Assembly: GCA_964354255.1 (NCBI GenBank)
Contig: CAYGYX010000004.1
Coordinates: 1 to 64,000, forward strand
Reading direction: 5' to 3'
DNA from: VGBK01 sp964354255
GTDB lineage: Bacteria; Actinomycetota; Acidimicrobiia; Spongiisociales; UBA11373
DNA: 64,000 nt
Positions 34,359-42,633 of this stretch are shown piece after piece (within the stretch, counting starts at the first letter, position 1; every line of letters starts with the position of its first letter). Both the position numbers and the translations under genes were made by a program. The notes beneath the pieces were generated by a model, which was not told the origin of the DNA, made no database searches, and saw only the letters and a list, made by a program, of their open reading frames with translations.

Positions 34359-35378
34359 ATGGCCGTTATCGGCGTGCTCACGGCCGGGGGCGACTGCCCC
34401 GGGCTCAACGCGGTGATCCGGGGAGTCACCGCCCGCGCCCTGTACCGGGGGGACTCGGAAGTGGTGGGCATCCTCCACGGCTGGGAAGGCCTCATGGAGG
34501 GGGAGACGATGCCGCTGGACCGCCATGCGGTGCGGGGCATCCTCGGGCGGGGAGGGACCATCCTCGGCACTTCCCGCAAGGACCCCTATGTGCACGGCGA
34601 CGGCTACCACAGCATACGGCGCACCGTGGAAGCCAACGACCTCGACGTGGTGGTGGTCATCGGCGGCGACGGCACCCTGAAGACGGCCCTCCGCCTCGCC
34701 GACGAGGGCCTGCCGGTGGTCGGGGTCCCCAAGACCATAGACAACGACATCGCCGCCACCGACTTCACCTTCGGCTTCGACACCGCCGTGCAGATCGCCA
34801 CCGACGCCATCGACCGCCTCACCACCACCGCCGAGTCGCACAATCGGGTGATCCTGGTGGAGGTCATGGGTCGGACCAAGGGCTGGATCGCCACCTACGC
34901 CGGCTTGGCCGGGGGCGCCGATGCCATCCTGATCCCCGAGGTCCCCGTCCCCCTCGAGGAAGTGGCCACCATCCTCCGCCGCCGCCATCGCCACGGCCAC
35001 GCCTACTCGATCGTGGTGGTGGCCGAGGGCATTGAGCCGCCGGTCAAGACCAAGCGACCGAAGGACATCTTCGGATTCGAGCGGCTCGGCGGGGTCGCCT
35101 ACCAGATCGCCCCCATCCTCGAGAAGCTGACGGGCTTCGAGACCCGGGTGACCGTGCTCGGCCACCTCCAGCGGGGGGGCACCCCCACCGCCTTCGACCG
35201 CGTCCTGGCCACCCGCCTGGGGGCCGCCGCCGCCGACCTGGCGGCCGAGGGCCGACATCGGGTCATGGTCGCCATGCGGGGCAGCCGGATTGTCGACGTG
35301 CCGCTCGACGAGGGTTGCGCCGAAGCACGCGGGGTCGACCCGGAGCTCTTCGCCATCGCCCGGTCGTTCTTCGGGTAG
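34359..35378 (+). CDS. pfkA: 6-phosphofructokinase, predicted ATP-type (Gly104/Lys124)
   Basis: 339 aa. N-terminal GVLTAGGDCPGLNAVIRG. The donor-site motif GGDGT has Gly at the first discriminating position and PKTIDND has Lys at the second, the Gly/Lys combination of group III ATP-dependent enzymes found in actinomycetes. MGRTKGWIATYAGLAGGAD and the C-terminal LGHLQRGGTPTAFDR are present. GAGGAGGCGCC precedes the ATG. Paralogous to the preceding gene but with a different predicted donor. Confidence 0.93.
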   Translation: MAVIGVLTAGGDCPGLNAVIRGVTARALYRGDSEVVGILHGWEGLMEGETMPLDRHAVRGILGRGGTILGTSRKDPYVHGDGYHSIRRTVEANDLDVVVVIGGDGTLKTALRLADEGLPVVGVPKTIDNDIAATDFTFGFDTAVQIATDAIDRLTTTAESHNRVILVEVMGRTKGWIATYAGLAGGADAILIPEVPVPLEEVATILRRRHRHGHAYSIVVVAEGIEPPVKTKRPKDIFGFERLGGVAYQIAPILEKLTGFETRVTVLGHLQRGGTPTAFDRVLATRLGAAAADLAAEGRHRVMVAMRGSRIVDVPLDEGCAEARGVDPELFAIARSFFG

Positions 35379-35417
35379 CGAGCCCCCGGCCCTCTCCGCG
35401 CCCCGGCGTCCGCCGGT

Positions 35418-36344
35418 TCAGGTCCCCGGTCCCTCGAGTGCCGGCTCCCCCAGCCGGCCCACTGCCGCCTCGAGGTCGGGGGGAAGGGGCGACTCCACCT
35501 CGACCAGCTCACCGGTGATGGGATGGGTGAAGCGGAGGCGGGCAGCGTGGAGGAACTGCCGGGGGGCGAGCCCGTCCCGGTGGCCGTAGACGGGGTCGGC
35601 CACCACCGGGTGCCCTATCGAGGCGAGGTGCACCCTGATCTGGTGGGTGCGCCCCGTCTCGAGAGTGACCTCGAGAAGCGCCAGCCGAGCGGCCGGCCAG
35701 CGGGCCAGGCATCGGTAGTGAGTGCGGGCCGAGCGCCCGGCGGGCTCGACCTGCACCAGGCCGTGCCGGCGTGAGTGCCGCCCGAGCGGGGCATCGATGG
35801 TGCCGGTAGCCGCGTCGGGCTCACCGTGCACCAGGGCCAGATAGGTCCGCTCCACCAGGTGCCGGGCGATGGCCCGCCGCAGGGCAGCCCAGGCGTCGGC
35901 GGTCAGCGCCACCGCCAGGAGGCCCGAGGTATCCCGATCGAGCCGGTGCACGATCCCCCAGCGGCCCTCCTCCCCCACCCCCCGGACCTGCGGCCATCGC
36001 TGCAGTATGCCCCCCGCCAGGGTGCCCGGGCCGCGTCCGGCGCCGGGGTGGACGACCACCCCGGCGGGCTTGTCGACCACCGCCAGGTGCGCGTCCTCGT
36101 AGCGCACCCCGAAGGGGATCTCCTCGGGCGCCAGCATGGGCGCCGGTCCCGGCAGCTCGACCGTCACCACCTGGCCCACCGCCAATGCGCGGCGCGGCGA
36201 CAGGGGGACACCGTCGAGAGTGGCCGCCCCTTCCTCCAGCAGGCGCCGGGACAGCGAGCGGCTCACCCCGGCCAGCACGCCGACCACCTTGTCGGCGCGT
36301 CCGCCGGCCAGGTCCGGGGGGACCTCAAGACGCCGGGTCGGCAT
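35418..36344 (-). CDS. rluD: RluA/RluD-family pseudouridine synthase
   Basis: 308 aa. N-terminal S4 domain (about 15-75: VLAGVSRSLSRRLLEEGAATLDG). The catalytic domain has HRLDRDTSGLLAVA, with the nucleophilic Asp at about 135, and GRTHQIRVHLASIGHPVVADPVYG. Modifies uridines in 23S rRNA; the exact sites are inferred from family. The ATG overlaps the lspA 3' end by 20 nt, the common lspA-rluD arrangement. Confidence 0.93.
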   Translation of the reverse strand: MPTRRLEVPPDLAGGRADKVVGVLAGVSRSLSRRLLEEGAATLDGVPLSPRRALAVGQVVTVELPGPAPMLAPEEIPFGVRYEDAHLAVVDKPAGVVVHPGAGRGPGTLAGGILQRWPQVRGVGEEGRWGIVHRLDRDTSGLLAVALTADAWAALRRAIARHLVERTYLALVHGEPDAATGTIDAPLGRHSRRHGLVQVEPAGRSARTHYRCLARWPAARLALLEVTLETGRTHQIRVHLASIGHPVVADPVYGHRDGLAPRQFLHAARLRFTHPITGELVEVESPLPPDLEAAVGRLGEPALEGPGT

Positions 36345-36810
36345 CGCCCCGGTTCTCCCGGGACAGCACGAAAGCGGCCAGCAGGGCGAGGGCGGCCCCC
36401 ACCGTGATGGCGCTGTCGGCCACGTTGAAGGCGGGGAAGTACTCGAAGTCGACGAAGTCCACCACCCGGCCGTCGAGCAGCCCCGGTCCCCGGAAGAGGC
36501 GGTCGCCCAGGTTGCCCAGGGCCCCGCCCAGCACCAGGCCCATGGCCACCGCTTCGAGCCGTCCCGGCAGGCGATGCACCACCAACACGATGAGCACCAC
36601 GGCGGCGACGGCTCCCAGGGCGATGAAGGACCCCGCCCCAGGCAGCAGCCCGAAGGCGGCCCCGGGATTGGTCACGTAGCGCAGGAAGAGCACCCCCGGT
36701 ATGAGCTCGATGGGGTTGCCCGGCAGCGTGCTCACCGCCCACCATTTGGTCAGCTGGTCGGCGGCGATCACCGCGACGGCGACGAGCAGGGGCAGGCGGC
36801 GCGAGGTCAC
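36325..36810 (-). CDS. lspA: lipoprotein signal peptidase
   Basis: 161 aa from GTG 36810, which overlaps the zinc-finger gene's stop (GTGA). Four transmembrane helices. Catalytic-site boxes are VTNPGAAFG, GALGNLGDRL and FNVADSAITVG, the last two with the catalytic aspartates. Cleaves signal peptides from prolipoproteins in the membrane. The longer frame adds 27 unlikely residues. Confidence 0.95.
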   Translation of the reverse strand: MTSRRLPLLVAVAVIAADQLTKWWAVSTLPGNPIELIPGVLFLRYVTNPGAAFGLLPGAGSFIALGAVAAVVLIVLVVHRLPGRLEAVAMGLVLGGALGNLGDRLFRGPGLLDGRVVDFVDFEYFPAFNVADSAITVGAALALLAAFVLSRENRGDADPAS

Positions 36811-37181
36811 CGGTGGTTGGCGGCGCAGTTGACGCAGAACCTGGTGTGCGGCAGGGCGTCGAGGCGGGCCACCGGGATCCCCTTGCCGCAACCTTCACAG
36901 ATGCCGTAGACCCCGCCCCCGAGACGGCCCAGGGCTCCGTCGACCTGGGCGAGCAGATCGCCGGCGTTGCGAGCCAGCGAGAGCTCCTTTTCCATTTCGA
37001 AGGCCAACGATCCGCCCTCGGCGGTGTTGGGGTCGGGGCTGCGCTCGGAGGAAGTCTCGGTGAGCCGCACCTCCTCCCGCTGCGCCTCGATCTCCTCGAT
37101 CACCGTGAGCAAACGACGACGCTCTTCTTCGAGCCGGCGGCGGAAGCGATCGAGGGTCGACTGGGCCAGTATTCGTGCCAC
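36807..37181 (-). CDS. TraR/DksA-type zinc finger protein
   Basis: 124 aa. An N-terminal coiled coil (about 8-75: STLDRFRRRLEEERRRLL) is followed by a four-cysteine zinc finger, GICEGCGKGIP ... TRFCVNC. The DksA-like architecture suggests binding in the RNA polymerase secondary channel, but such proteins in actinobacteria are little studied. The GTG at 37181 has a textbook AGGAGG 5 nt upstream. First gene of the operon with lspA and rluD. Confidence 0.9.
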   Translation of the reverse strand: MARILAQSTLDRFRRRLEEERRRLLTVIEEIEAQREEVRLTETSSERSPDPNTAEGGSLAFEMEKELSLARNAGDLLAQVDGALGRLGGGVYGICEGCGKGIPVARLDALPHTRFCVNCAANHR

Positions 37182-37224
37182 GGGACCTCCTGGGACGGGG
37201 GAGGCTAGCACGGCCCGGCCCGCT

Positions 37225-37542
37225 TCACGGGGCGTCGGGCGGGCAGGCCAGCAGGCCCGCGAGGCGCTCCGCGGCGGTGCCGCTCGTCACCCCGGTCACG
37301 AGCACCTGCTTGCGTCTCGAGGCGGCCCCGGCGACCACCTCCGCCCGGCCGCCGCCGAGGGCGCGGGCGATGAGGTCGGCCGCTGCCCGGTTCGCCTTCC
37401 CCCCCTCGGCCGGGGCGCTCACCCGCACCCGCAGCGCCCCGTCGTGGAGGCCCACGATCTCCGAGCGCGCCGCTCCGGGCACGACCCACGCCTCGACCAC
37501 GACCCCGTCCGGGTGAGCGCGCAGCGGCAGGCCGGCAGCCAT
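37225..37542 (-). CDS. DUF167 (YggU) family protein
   Basis: 105 aa from ATG 37542. Motifs VVPGAARSEIVGLHDGALRVRVSAPAEGGKANRA and RRKQVLVTG are diagnostic of DUF167. Function unknown; small alpha/beta fold. TACCAT lies 8 nt upstream, suggesting a leaderless start. Divergent from the ileS T-box promoter, with no known link to its neighbours. Confidence 0.9.
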   Translation of the reverse strand: MAAGLPLRAHPDGVVVEAWVVPGAARSEIVGLHDGALRVRVSAPAEGGKANRAAADLIARALGGGRAEVVAGAASRRKQVLVTGVTSGTAAERLAGLLACPPDAP

Positions 37543-37550
37543 CGGTCCGG

Positions 37551-37556
37551 ATGGTA
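37551..37556 (-). promoter_or_regulatory. TACCAT -10 element of DUF167 gene
   Basis: TANNNT hexamer with an 8-nt gap to ATG 37542. A mirror TACCAT on the plus strand at 37587-37592 is the probable ileS -10. Confidence 0.45.
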
Positions 37557-37586
37557 CGGCGCGACCGCGCCGGCGGCAGTGCGGAC

Positions 37587-37592
37587 TACCAT
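37587..37592 (+). promoter_or_regulatory. TACCAT -10 candidate for ileS
   Basis: A TANNNT hexamer just before the recognisable T-box RNA. It predicts a transcription start near 37599 and a leader of about 250 nt. Confidence 0.45.
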
Positions 37593-37598
37593 CCCCGA

Positions 37599-37851
37599 CC
37601 ACGGCGCCGACGGGGACGCGCCGCCCGGACCGGGGCCCAGCGAGCCGGCAGATGGTGTGAGGCCGGTGCCTACGGCCCGGAGCGGACATCACCCCCGAGC
37701 CGCGGGAAGAACGGGCCGCCCGGCCTCAGTAGAACCCGCCGGCACCCCTCCGAGATGGGGCCAACGAGCGGCCGTCCACCGGGACGGCAAGCCGGGTGGT
37801 ACCGCGGGCTCCGCCCGTCCCGGCGGCAAGAGGTAGCCGACCGAGGACGCC
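37599..37851 (+). promoter_or_regulatory. T-box riboswitch (tRNA-Ile sensing) controlling ileS
   Basis: Stem I landmarks are visible: AGCGAGCCGG ... GGTG ... GAGGCCGG, then the specifier loop GGACATCACCCCCGAGC with the Ile codon ATC at 37688-37690. Downstream, the T-box core GCCGGGTGGTACCGCGGG includes TGGT at 37797-37800, able to pair with the tRNA 3' end ACCA (discriminator A). The core is enclosed by a perfect 7-bp helix (GGGACGG 37781-37787 with CCGTCCC 37814-37820). No U-tract follows and the ileS start is about 30 nt away, so control is probably translational, as known for actinobacterial ileS. Confidence 0.92.
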
Positions 37852-40800
37852 ATGGCCGAGCACAGGGCATTCGCCAGAGCCACACCGGAGATCTCCTTCC
37901 CCGCGCTCGAGGAGGGCGTGCTCAACCTGTGGGACGAGATCGGGGCCTTCCCCGCCTCGGTCGCCATGCGCCCCGAGGAGTCCGAGTTCACCTTCTACGA
38001 CGGGCCTCCCTTCCCCACCGGGAGCCCCCACTACGGGAACCTCCTCGCCGGAGTGCTCAAGGACGTGGTGCCCCGTTACTGGACTATGCGCGGGCACCGG
38101 GTGGTGCGCCGCTTCGGCTGGGACACCCACGGCCTCCCCATCGAGATGGAAGTACAGCAGCAGCTCGGGCTCTCGGGCCCGGCGGAGATCGAGGCCTTCG
38201 GGGTGGAGCGCTTCAACGAGGCAGCCCGAGCCCGGGTGGCCGCCAACACCGAGCCGTGGCGGGCCATCACCCGCCGCATCGGCCGCTGGGTCGACTTCGA
38301 GAACGACTACAAGACGCTCGACCCCAGCTTCATGGAATCGGTCTGGTGGGTCTTCCGCCGCCTCTGGGACCAGGGGCTCGTCTACCAGGACTTCAAGGTC
38401 CTCCCCTACTCATTCGGGGCGGCCACCCCGCTCTCCAACTTCGAAGCCAACATGGACTACCGGGACGTCGAGGACCCGTCGCTGACCGTGCGCCTCGAGC
38501 TGGTCGAGGGGCGGGGCCCGGCGGCCCCCGGCGATTACCTACTGGTGTGGACCACCACCCCCTGGACCCTGCCCGCCAACCTGGCGGTGGCGGTCGGCGC
38601 CGAACTCGAGTACGTGCGCATCGATGCCCCGGTCGGAGGGCACGATGGCCGCTACTGGGTGGCCGCCGACCTGGTCCCCTCCTATTGGCCGGACCACGCC
38701 CTGCACCCCGCCGCCACCGCCCGGGGAGCCGACCTGGTCGGGGCCGTCTACCGCCCTCCCTTCGACTACTTCGCCGGCGAGCGGGAACGGGGGGCCTTCG
38801 CCGTCATCGCCAGCGACGACGTCAGCACCGAGGAAGGCACCGGGTTGGTGCACATGGCCCCTGCCTACGGCGAGGCCGACTTCCTCGCCCTGCAGGCGGC
38901 CGGCCTTTCGGTGCTGGTCGACCCCACCGACGCCGAGGCCCGCTTCACCGCCGCGGTGCCGGAGGTGGCCGGGATCAACGTCAAGGAAGCCGACCCCATC
39001 CTCCTCCGCCTGCTGAAGGAGCGGGGGGCCCTCGTGCAGAGCGGGCGCATCGTCCACTCGTACCCGTTCTGCTGGCGCACCGGCACTCCCCTGATCTACA
39101 AGGCCATCCCCACCTGGTTCGTCCGTGTCGAGGCACTACGCGAGCGCATGGTCGAACTGAACAGCACCGTCCACTGGGTGCCCGGCCACGTCGGCGAGCG
39201 CCGCTTCGGCAACTGGCTGTCCCAGGCTCGCGACTGGGCCATCAGCCGCAACCGCTACTGGGGCTCCTGCCTCCCGGTGTGGGAGTGCGCCTCGTGCCGG
39301 GAGCGAGTGTGCGTGGGATCTATCGAGGACCTGCACCGGCGCTCCGGGGTGTGGCTCACCGACCTGCACAAGCACGTCGTCGACCGGGTCACCTTTCCCT
39401 GTCCTGCCTGCGGCGAGGTCATGTCGCGCGTCCCTGAAGTACTCGACGTCTGGTTCGAATCGGGGGCGATGCCCTATGCGCAGCACCACTATCCCTTCGA
39501 GGAGGCCGAGGCCTTCCCCCGCCGCTTCCCGGCCGACTACATCGCCGAGGGCCTCGACCAGACCCGGGGCTGGTTCTACACCCTGCTGGTGCTCTCCACG
39601 GCCCTCTTCGACCAGGCCCCCTTCCGCAACTGCGTGGTCAACGGCCTCATCCTGGCCGAGGACGGGCGCAAGATGTCCAAGAGCCTCCGTAACTACCCGG
39701 ACCCGTTCGCCCTCATCGAGAGCACCGGGGCCGACGCCCTCCGCGCCTACCTGATCAACTCGCCGGTGGTCCGGGCGGAACCGCTCCGCTTCTCCGAGTC
39801 GGGAGTGCGCGAGGTGGTGCGCACCGTGATGCTCCCCCTGTGGAACGCCTACTCGTTCTTCACCACCTACGCCGCCGCCGACGGCCTCGGTGCCGCCGAC
39901 CTGGCGGCGGCCCCTGCTCCCACCCAGCGCCCCGAGATCGACCGTTGGATCCTCTCGATGCTGCAGACCCTGGTGCGCCGGGTCAACCGGGAGATGGAGG
40001 GCTACTACCTGTACGACGTCGTCCCCCCGCTGATCGCCTTCATCGACGATCTCACCAACTGGTACATCCGCCGCTCGCGACGCCGCTTCTGGCGCCAGCG
40101 CAACGCCGGCAGCCCCGCGGTGCAGCGGGACACGCTGGCCGCCTTCGCCACCCTCTACGAAGTCCTCGTCGCCTTCGCCAAGGTGATGGCCCCGGTGCTC
40201 CCCTTCATCACCGAGGCCCTCTACCAGGCCCTGGTGGTGGAACAGGCCTCGCCCGGTGAGACGCCGCCCCGCAGCGTGCACCACTGCGACTACCCGGAGG
40301 GCGACGCCGCCCTGATCGACCAGGACCTGGAGCATCAGATGGCGCTGGTGCGCGCCGTGGTGGGCCTGGGCCGGGGGCTGCGACGGACCCATGCCGTACG
40401 GGTGCGCCAGCCCCTCCCCTCTCTCGTCGTGGTCAGCCACGATCCGGGGGTACGTGCCGCGGTGGACGCCCACGCCGAACTGATCTCCGACGAGCTGAAC
40501 GTCAAGCTGGTCGCCACCAGCGAGGACGAGCGGGCCCACGCCCACCTGAGCGCCAAGCCCAACTACCGCCGCCTCGGGCCGCGCCTCGGGGCTCGCATGA
40601 AGGAGGTGGCCGCCGCCGTCGAGTCCCTCGACGAGGCGGCAGTCGCCCGGCTCCTCGGCGGCGAGGCGCTCACCGTCGCCGGTGAGCAGCTCGGCCTGGA
40701 CGACGTGGTGGTGGCCCGCCGACCCCGGCCCGGGGTGGTGGTCGCCGCCGACGACCGCCTGTCGGTGGCGCTCGACACCACCGTCACCCCTGCCCTCGCC

Positions 40801-41052
40801 CGGGAGGGCCTGGCGCGGGAGGTCGTGAAGGTGGTCCAGGGCCTGCGGCGCACCGCCGGGCTCGAGGTCTCCGACCGCATCACCCTGTCGTGGGCGAGCG
40901 ATTCGCCCCGGGTCGCCGAGGCCATGGCCGAGCACGGGGAGTGGCTCGCCGGCGAGGTCCTCGCCGTAGCCCTGACGGCCGCCCCCCCGGGCTCGGGCAC
41001 GCCCTTCGAGGTGGATGGAGAGCACATCGAGGTCTCCATCGCCCGGCCTTGA
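37852..41052 (+). CDS. ileS: isoleucyl-tRNA synthetase, eukaryote-like long form
   Basis: 1066 aa class I synthetase. The HIGH-type motif is PTGSPHYGNLLAG (about 53-65), and KMSKS is at about 607-611 (DGRKMSKSLRNYPDP). The editing CP1 domain has TTTPWTLPANLAVAVG and GTGLVHMAPAYGEADF. Two Cys pairs (CASCRERVC and CPACGEV) sit in the CP region. A long C-terminal domain follows. FYDGPPFPTGSPHYG is typical of type 2 (eukaryote-like) IleRS, a type often insensitive to mupirocin. Regulated by the T-box. Start ATG with GAGG 6 nt upstream. Confidence 0.98.
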   Translation: MAEHRAFARATPEISFPALEEGVLNLWDEIGAFPASVAMRPEESEFTFYDGPPFPTGSPHYGNLLAGVLKDVVPRYWTMRGHRVVRRFGWDTHGLPIEMEVQQQLGLSGPAEIEAFGVERFNEAARARVAANTEPWRAITRRIGRWVDFENDYKTLDPSFMESVWWVFRRLWDQGLVYQDFKVLPYSFGAATPLSNFEANMDYRDVEDPSLTVRLELVEGRGPAAPGDYLLVWTTTPWTLPANLAVAVGAELEYVRIDAPVGGHDGRYWVAADLVPSYWPDHALHPAATARGADLVGAVYRPPFDYFAGERERGAFAVIASDDVSTEEGTGLVHMAPAYGEADFLALQAAGLSVLVDPTDAEARFTAAVPEVAGINVKEADPILLRLLKERGALVQSGRIVHSYPFCWRTGTPLIYKAIPTWFVRVEALRERMVELNSTVHWVPGHVGERRFGNWLSQARDWAISRNRYWGSCLPVWECASCRERVCVGSIEDLHRRSGVWLTDLHKHVVDRVTFPCPACGEVMSRVPEVLDVWFESGAMPYAQHHYPFEEAEAFPRRFPADYIAEGLDQTRGWFYTLLVLSTALFDQAPFRNCVVNGLILAEDGRKMSKSLRNYPDPFALIESTGADALRAYLINSPVVRAEPLRFSESGVREVVRTVMLPLWNAYSFFTTYAAADGLGAADLAAAPAPTQRPEIDRWILSMLQTLVRRVNREMEGYYLYDVVPPLIAFIDDLTNWYIRRSRRRFWRQRNAGSPAVQRDTLAAFATLYEVLVAFAKVMAPVLPFITEALYQALVVEQASPGETPPRSVHHCDYPEGDAALIDQDLEHQMALVRAVVGLGRGLRRTHAVRVRQPLPSLVVVSHDPGVRAAVDAHAELISDELNVKLVATSEDERAHAHLSAKPNYRRLGPRLGARMKEVAAAVESLDEAAVARLLGGEALTVAGEQLGLDDVVVARRPRPGVVVAADDRLSVALDTTVTPALAREGLAREVVKVVQGLRRTAGLEVSDRITLSWASDSPRVAEAMAEHGEWLAGEVLAVALTAAPPGSGTPFEVDGEHIEVSIARP

Positions 41053-41059
41053 GGCCGGC

Positions 41060-41311
41060 TCAGCAGAGCGCGGCGGCCAGCAGGTTGAGCAGCAGGATCA
41101 CGATGAGCGGGGAAAGGTCGATGGCCACCGACCCCACCCGCAGCGGCGGCACCAGGGCCCGCACGGGGGCCAGCACCGGCTGGGTGACCAGCCGCAGCAC
41201 CCGCCGCACCCGCCCCACCGGGTGCTCGTCCCCGACCGGTATCCACTCCAGGACCACCCGGGCGAACAGCACCATGGCCAGGACCTGCAGCAGGAAACAG
41301 ACCACCCGCAC
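41060..41311 (-). CDS. YggT family membrane protein
   Basis: 83 aa. Two hydrophobic segments, VVCFLLQVLAMVLFARVVLEWI and IDLSPLIVILLLNLLAAAL, with the family's P-x-R connecting region (TQPVLAPVRALVPPL). In Gram-positive and actinobacterial dcw clusters it follows sepF, as here (GTG start 3 nt after the sepF stop). Role unknown, possibly in membrane attachment of division proteins. Last gene of the dcw operon. Confidence 0.9.
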   Translation of the reverse strand: MRVVCFLLQVLAMVLFARVVLEWIPVGDEHPVGRVRRVLRLVTQPVLAPVRALVPPLRVGSVAIDLSPLIVILLLNLLAAALC

Positions 41312-41314
41312 CGG

Positions 41315-41947
41315 TCAGACGCCTTCAGAGGACTGGTAGTAGCCCAGGCTCTGCAGGCGGCGCCGTTCGTCTCGCCCGACGTTCACGTTGGCCGGGGTCA
41401 CCAGGATCACCCCCTGGCCGATCTTGCGCATCGACCCCCCGAGGGCGTAGGTGAGCCCGCTGGCGAAGTCGACCAGGCGGCGCACCATGGCCGGCTCGAC
41501 CTTGCGCAGGTCGAGGACCACCGGTGAGTTGGCCCGAATGTGATCGGCCAGCAGCTGGGCGTCGGCATAGCTGCGAGCGGTGATGATGTGTGTCTCCAGG
41601 TCGTGGTCGGTCACGGTGCGGACCGCGCTGTAGTCGCTCGTGTCCATGATGACGCCGGCGTCGGTGAGGGCGCCTTCCGCGCTCGTGCGGCGCCGGGGCG
41701 CGTTCGGCGGCTCTACCCGCCGGCCCCCAGGGGCGAAGCGGGCGTTCGGCGGCTCCACCCGCCGCCCGCCGGAGGCCACCGGCTCCTGCCGCCGGCCCGG
41801 GGTCACGGTCACCGCGGGTTCCTCCGGGGCAACTTCGGGCCGGTACCGGGCGCCGGACATCCCCGCCGGCGAGGCCGCCTCAGAGGCGGACTCGTCCTCG
41901 TCTACGAGCCCCAGGTAGAAGAGAGACTTCTGCCACAGGTTGGCCAT
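41315..41947 (-). CDS. sepF: cell division protein SepF
   Basis: 210 aa. An N-terminal amphipathic membrane-binding segment (MANLWQKSLFYLGL) is followed by a disordered linker with a duplicated GGRRVEPPNA unit. The C-terminal SepF/DUF552 domain lies at about 120-200 (ITARSYADAQLLADHIRANSPVVLDLR, DFASGLTYALGGSMRKIGQGVILVTP). Anchors FtsZ to the membrane in organisms lacking FtsA. The ATG at 41947 is chosen from the conserved N-terminus; the long upstream frame belongs to yggS and pgeF. Confidence 0.96.
   Translation of the reverse strand: MANLWQKSLFYLGLVDEDESASEAASPAGMSGARYRPEVAPEEPAVTVTPGRRQEPVASGGRRVEPPNARFAPGGRRVEPPNAPRRRTSAEGALTDAGVIMDTSDYSAVRTVTDHDLETHIITARSYADAQLLADHIRANSPVVLDLRKVEPAMVRRLVDFASGLTYALGGSMRKIGQGVILVTPANVNVGRDERRRLQSLGYYQSSEGV
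41700..41764 (-). repeat. 42-nt-period direct repeat in sepF linker
   Basis: Two near-identical copies of about 23 nt, at 41700-41722 and 41742-41764 (one mismatch in the shared core GCGTTCGGCGGCTCYACCC). They encode GGRRVEPPNA twice in the disordered linker. Confidence 0.75.
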
Positions 41948-41952
41948 GCCGA

Positions 41953-42633
41953 TTACCCCCGCCTTCCGCTCTCCGGGAACGGTCCAAAGATAGCCCGTCC
42001 TACCCGCAACAGGGTGGCACCTTCCTCCACCGCCACCTCGAAGTCCTCGGTCATCCCCATCGACAGCTCGGTGAGGCCCGGCCAGCGCCGGGCCAGCCGG
42101 GCACCGAGCGCGGCCAGCTCCCGGAAATGGGGCCGCGCATCCTCCGGCCTCCCGGGCAGCGGCGGGATGGTCATGAGGCCGCGTACCTCGATGCCCAGGC
42201 CGACCGCCGTCTCCACCAGCGACTCGGCCTCGCCGGGGAGCACTCCCCCCTTTTGCGCCTCGCCGGCCACGTTGACCTGGACGAGCACCGGCGGCGGCAG
42301 GCCGGGGCCCTTCACCCAGTAGCCGGCCGCCTCGGCCCGGTCCAGGGAGTGCAGCAAGTGAGTCAACGGGCGCACCCGAGCCACCTTGTTCCCCTGGAGG
42401 CGGCCGAGGAAGTGCCAGCGGGCGTCGCCGGGCAGCATGGCCGCCCGATCCACCAACAGGGAGGCGCGGTTCTCCCCGAAGTCCCGCTGCCCCGCGTCGT
42501 AGGCGGCCCGCAGCGCGAGCGGGCCGGCGGTCTTGCTCACTGCCACCAGCTTGATCTCCCCCGGAGCGCGCCCCACCCGGGCCGCCGCCGCGGCGATCCG
42601 CTCGTGGACCTCGGTCAGCCGGCCGGCAACCAT
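41953..42633 (-). CDS. PLP homeostasis protein YggS/PROSC family
   Basis: 226 aa. TIM-barrel PLP-binding protein without enzyme activity, involved in vitamin B6 balance. The PLP Lys is in KLVAVSKTAG, about residue 36. DFGENRASLLVDRA, WHFLGRLQGNK, and LSMGMTEDFEVAVEEGATLLRVGRAIFG are diagnostic. A conserved neighbour of sepF in many dcw clusters. The ATG overlaps pgeF by 19 nt. Confidence 0.95.
   Translation of the reverse strand: MVAGRLTEVHERIAAAAARVGRAPGEIKLVAVSKTAGPLALRAAYDAGQRDFGENRASLLVDRAAMLPGDARWHFLGRLQGNKVARVRPLTHLLHSLDRAEAAGYWVKGPGLPPPVLVQVNVAGEAQKGGVLPGEAESLVETAVGLGIEVRGLMTIPPLPGRPEDARPHFRELAALGARLARRWPGLTELSMGMTEDFEVAVEEGATLLRVGRAIFGPFPESGRRG

Noticed and set aside
37591..37593. 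ATC at 37591 as T-box specifier
   Set aside because: It lies inside the probable -10 hexamer; the ATC at 37688, followed by ACCCCCGAGC, fits the specifier-loop consensus.
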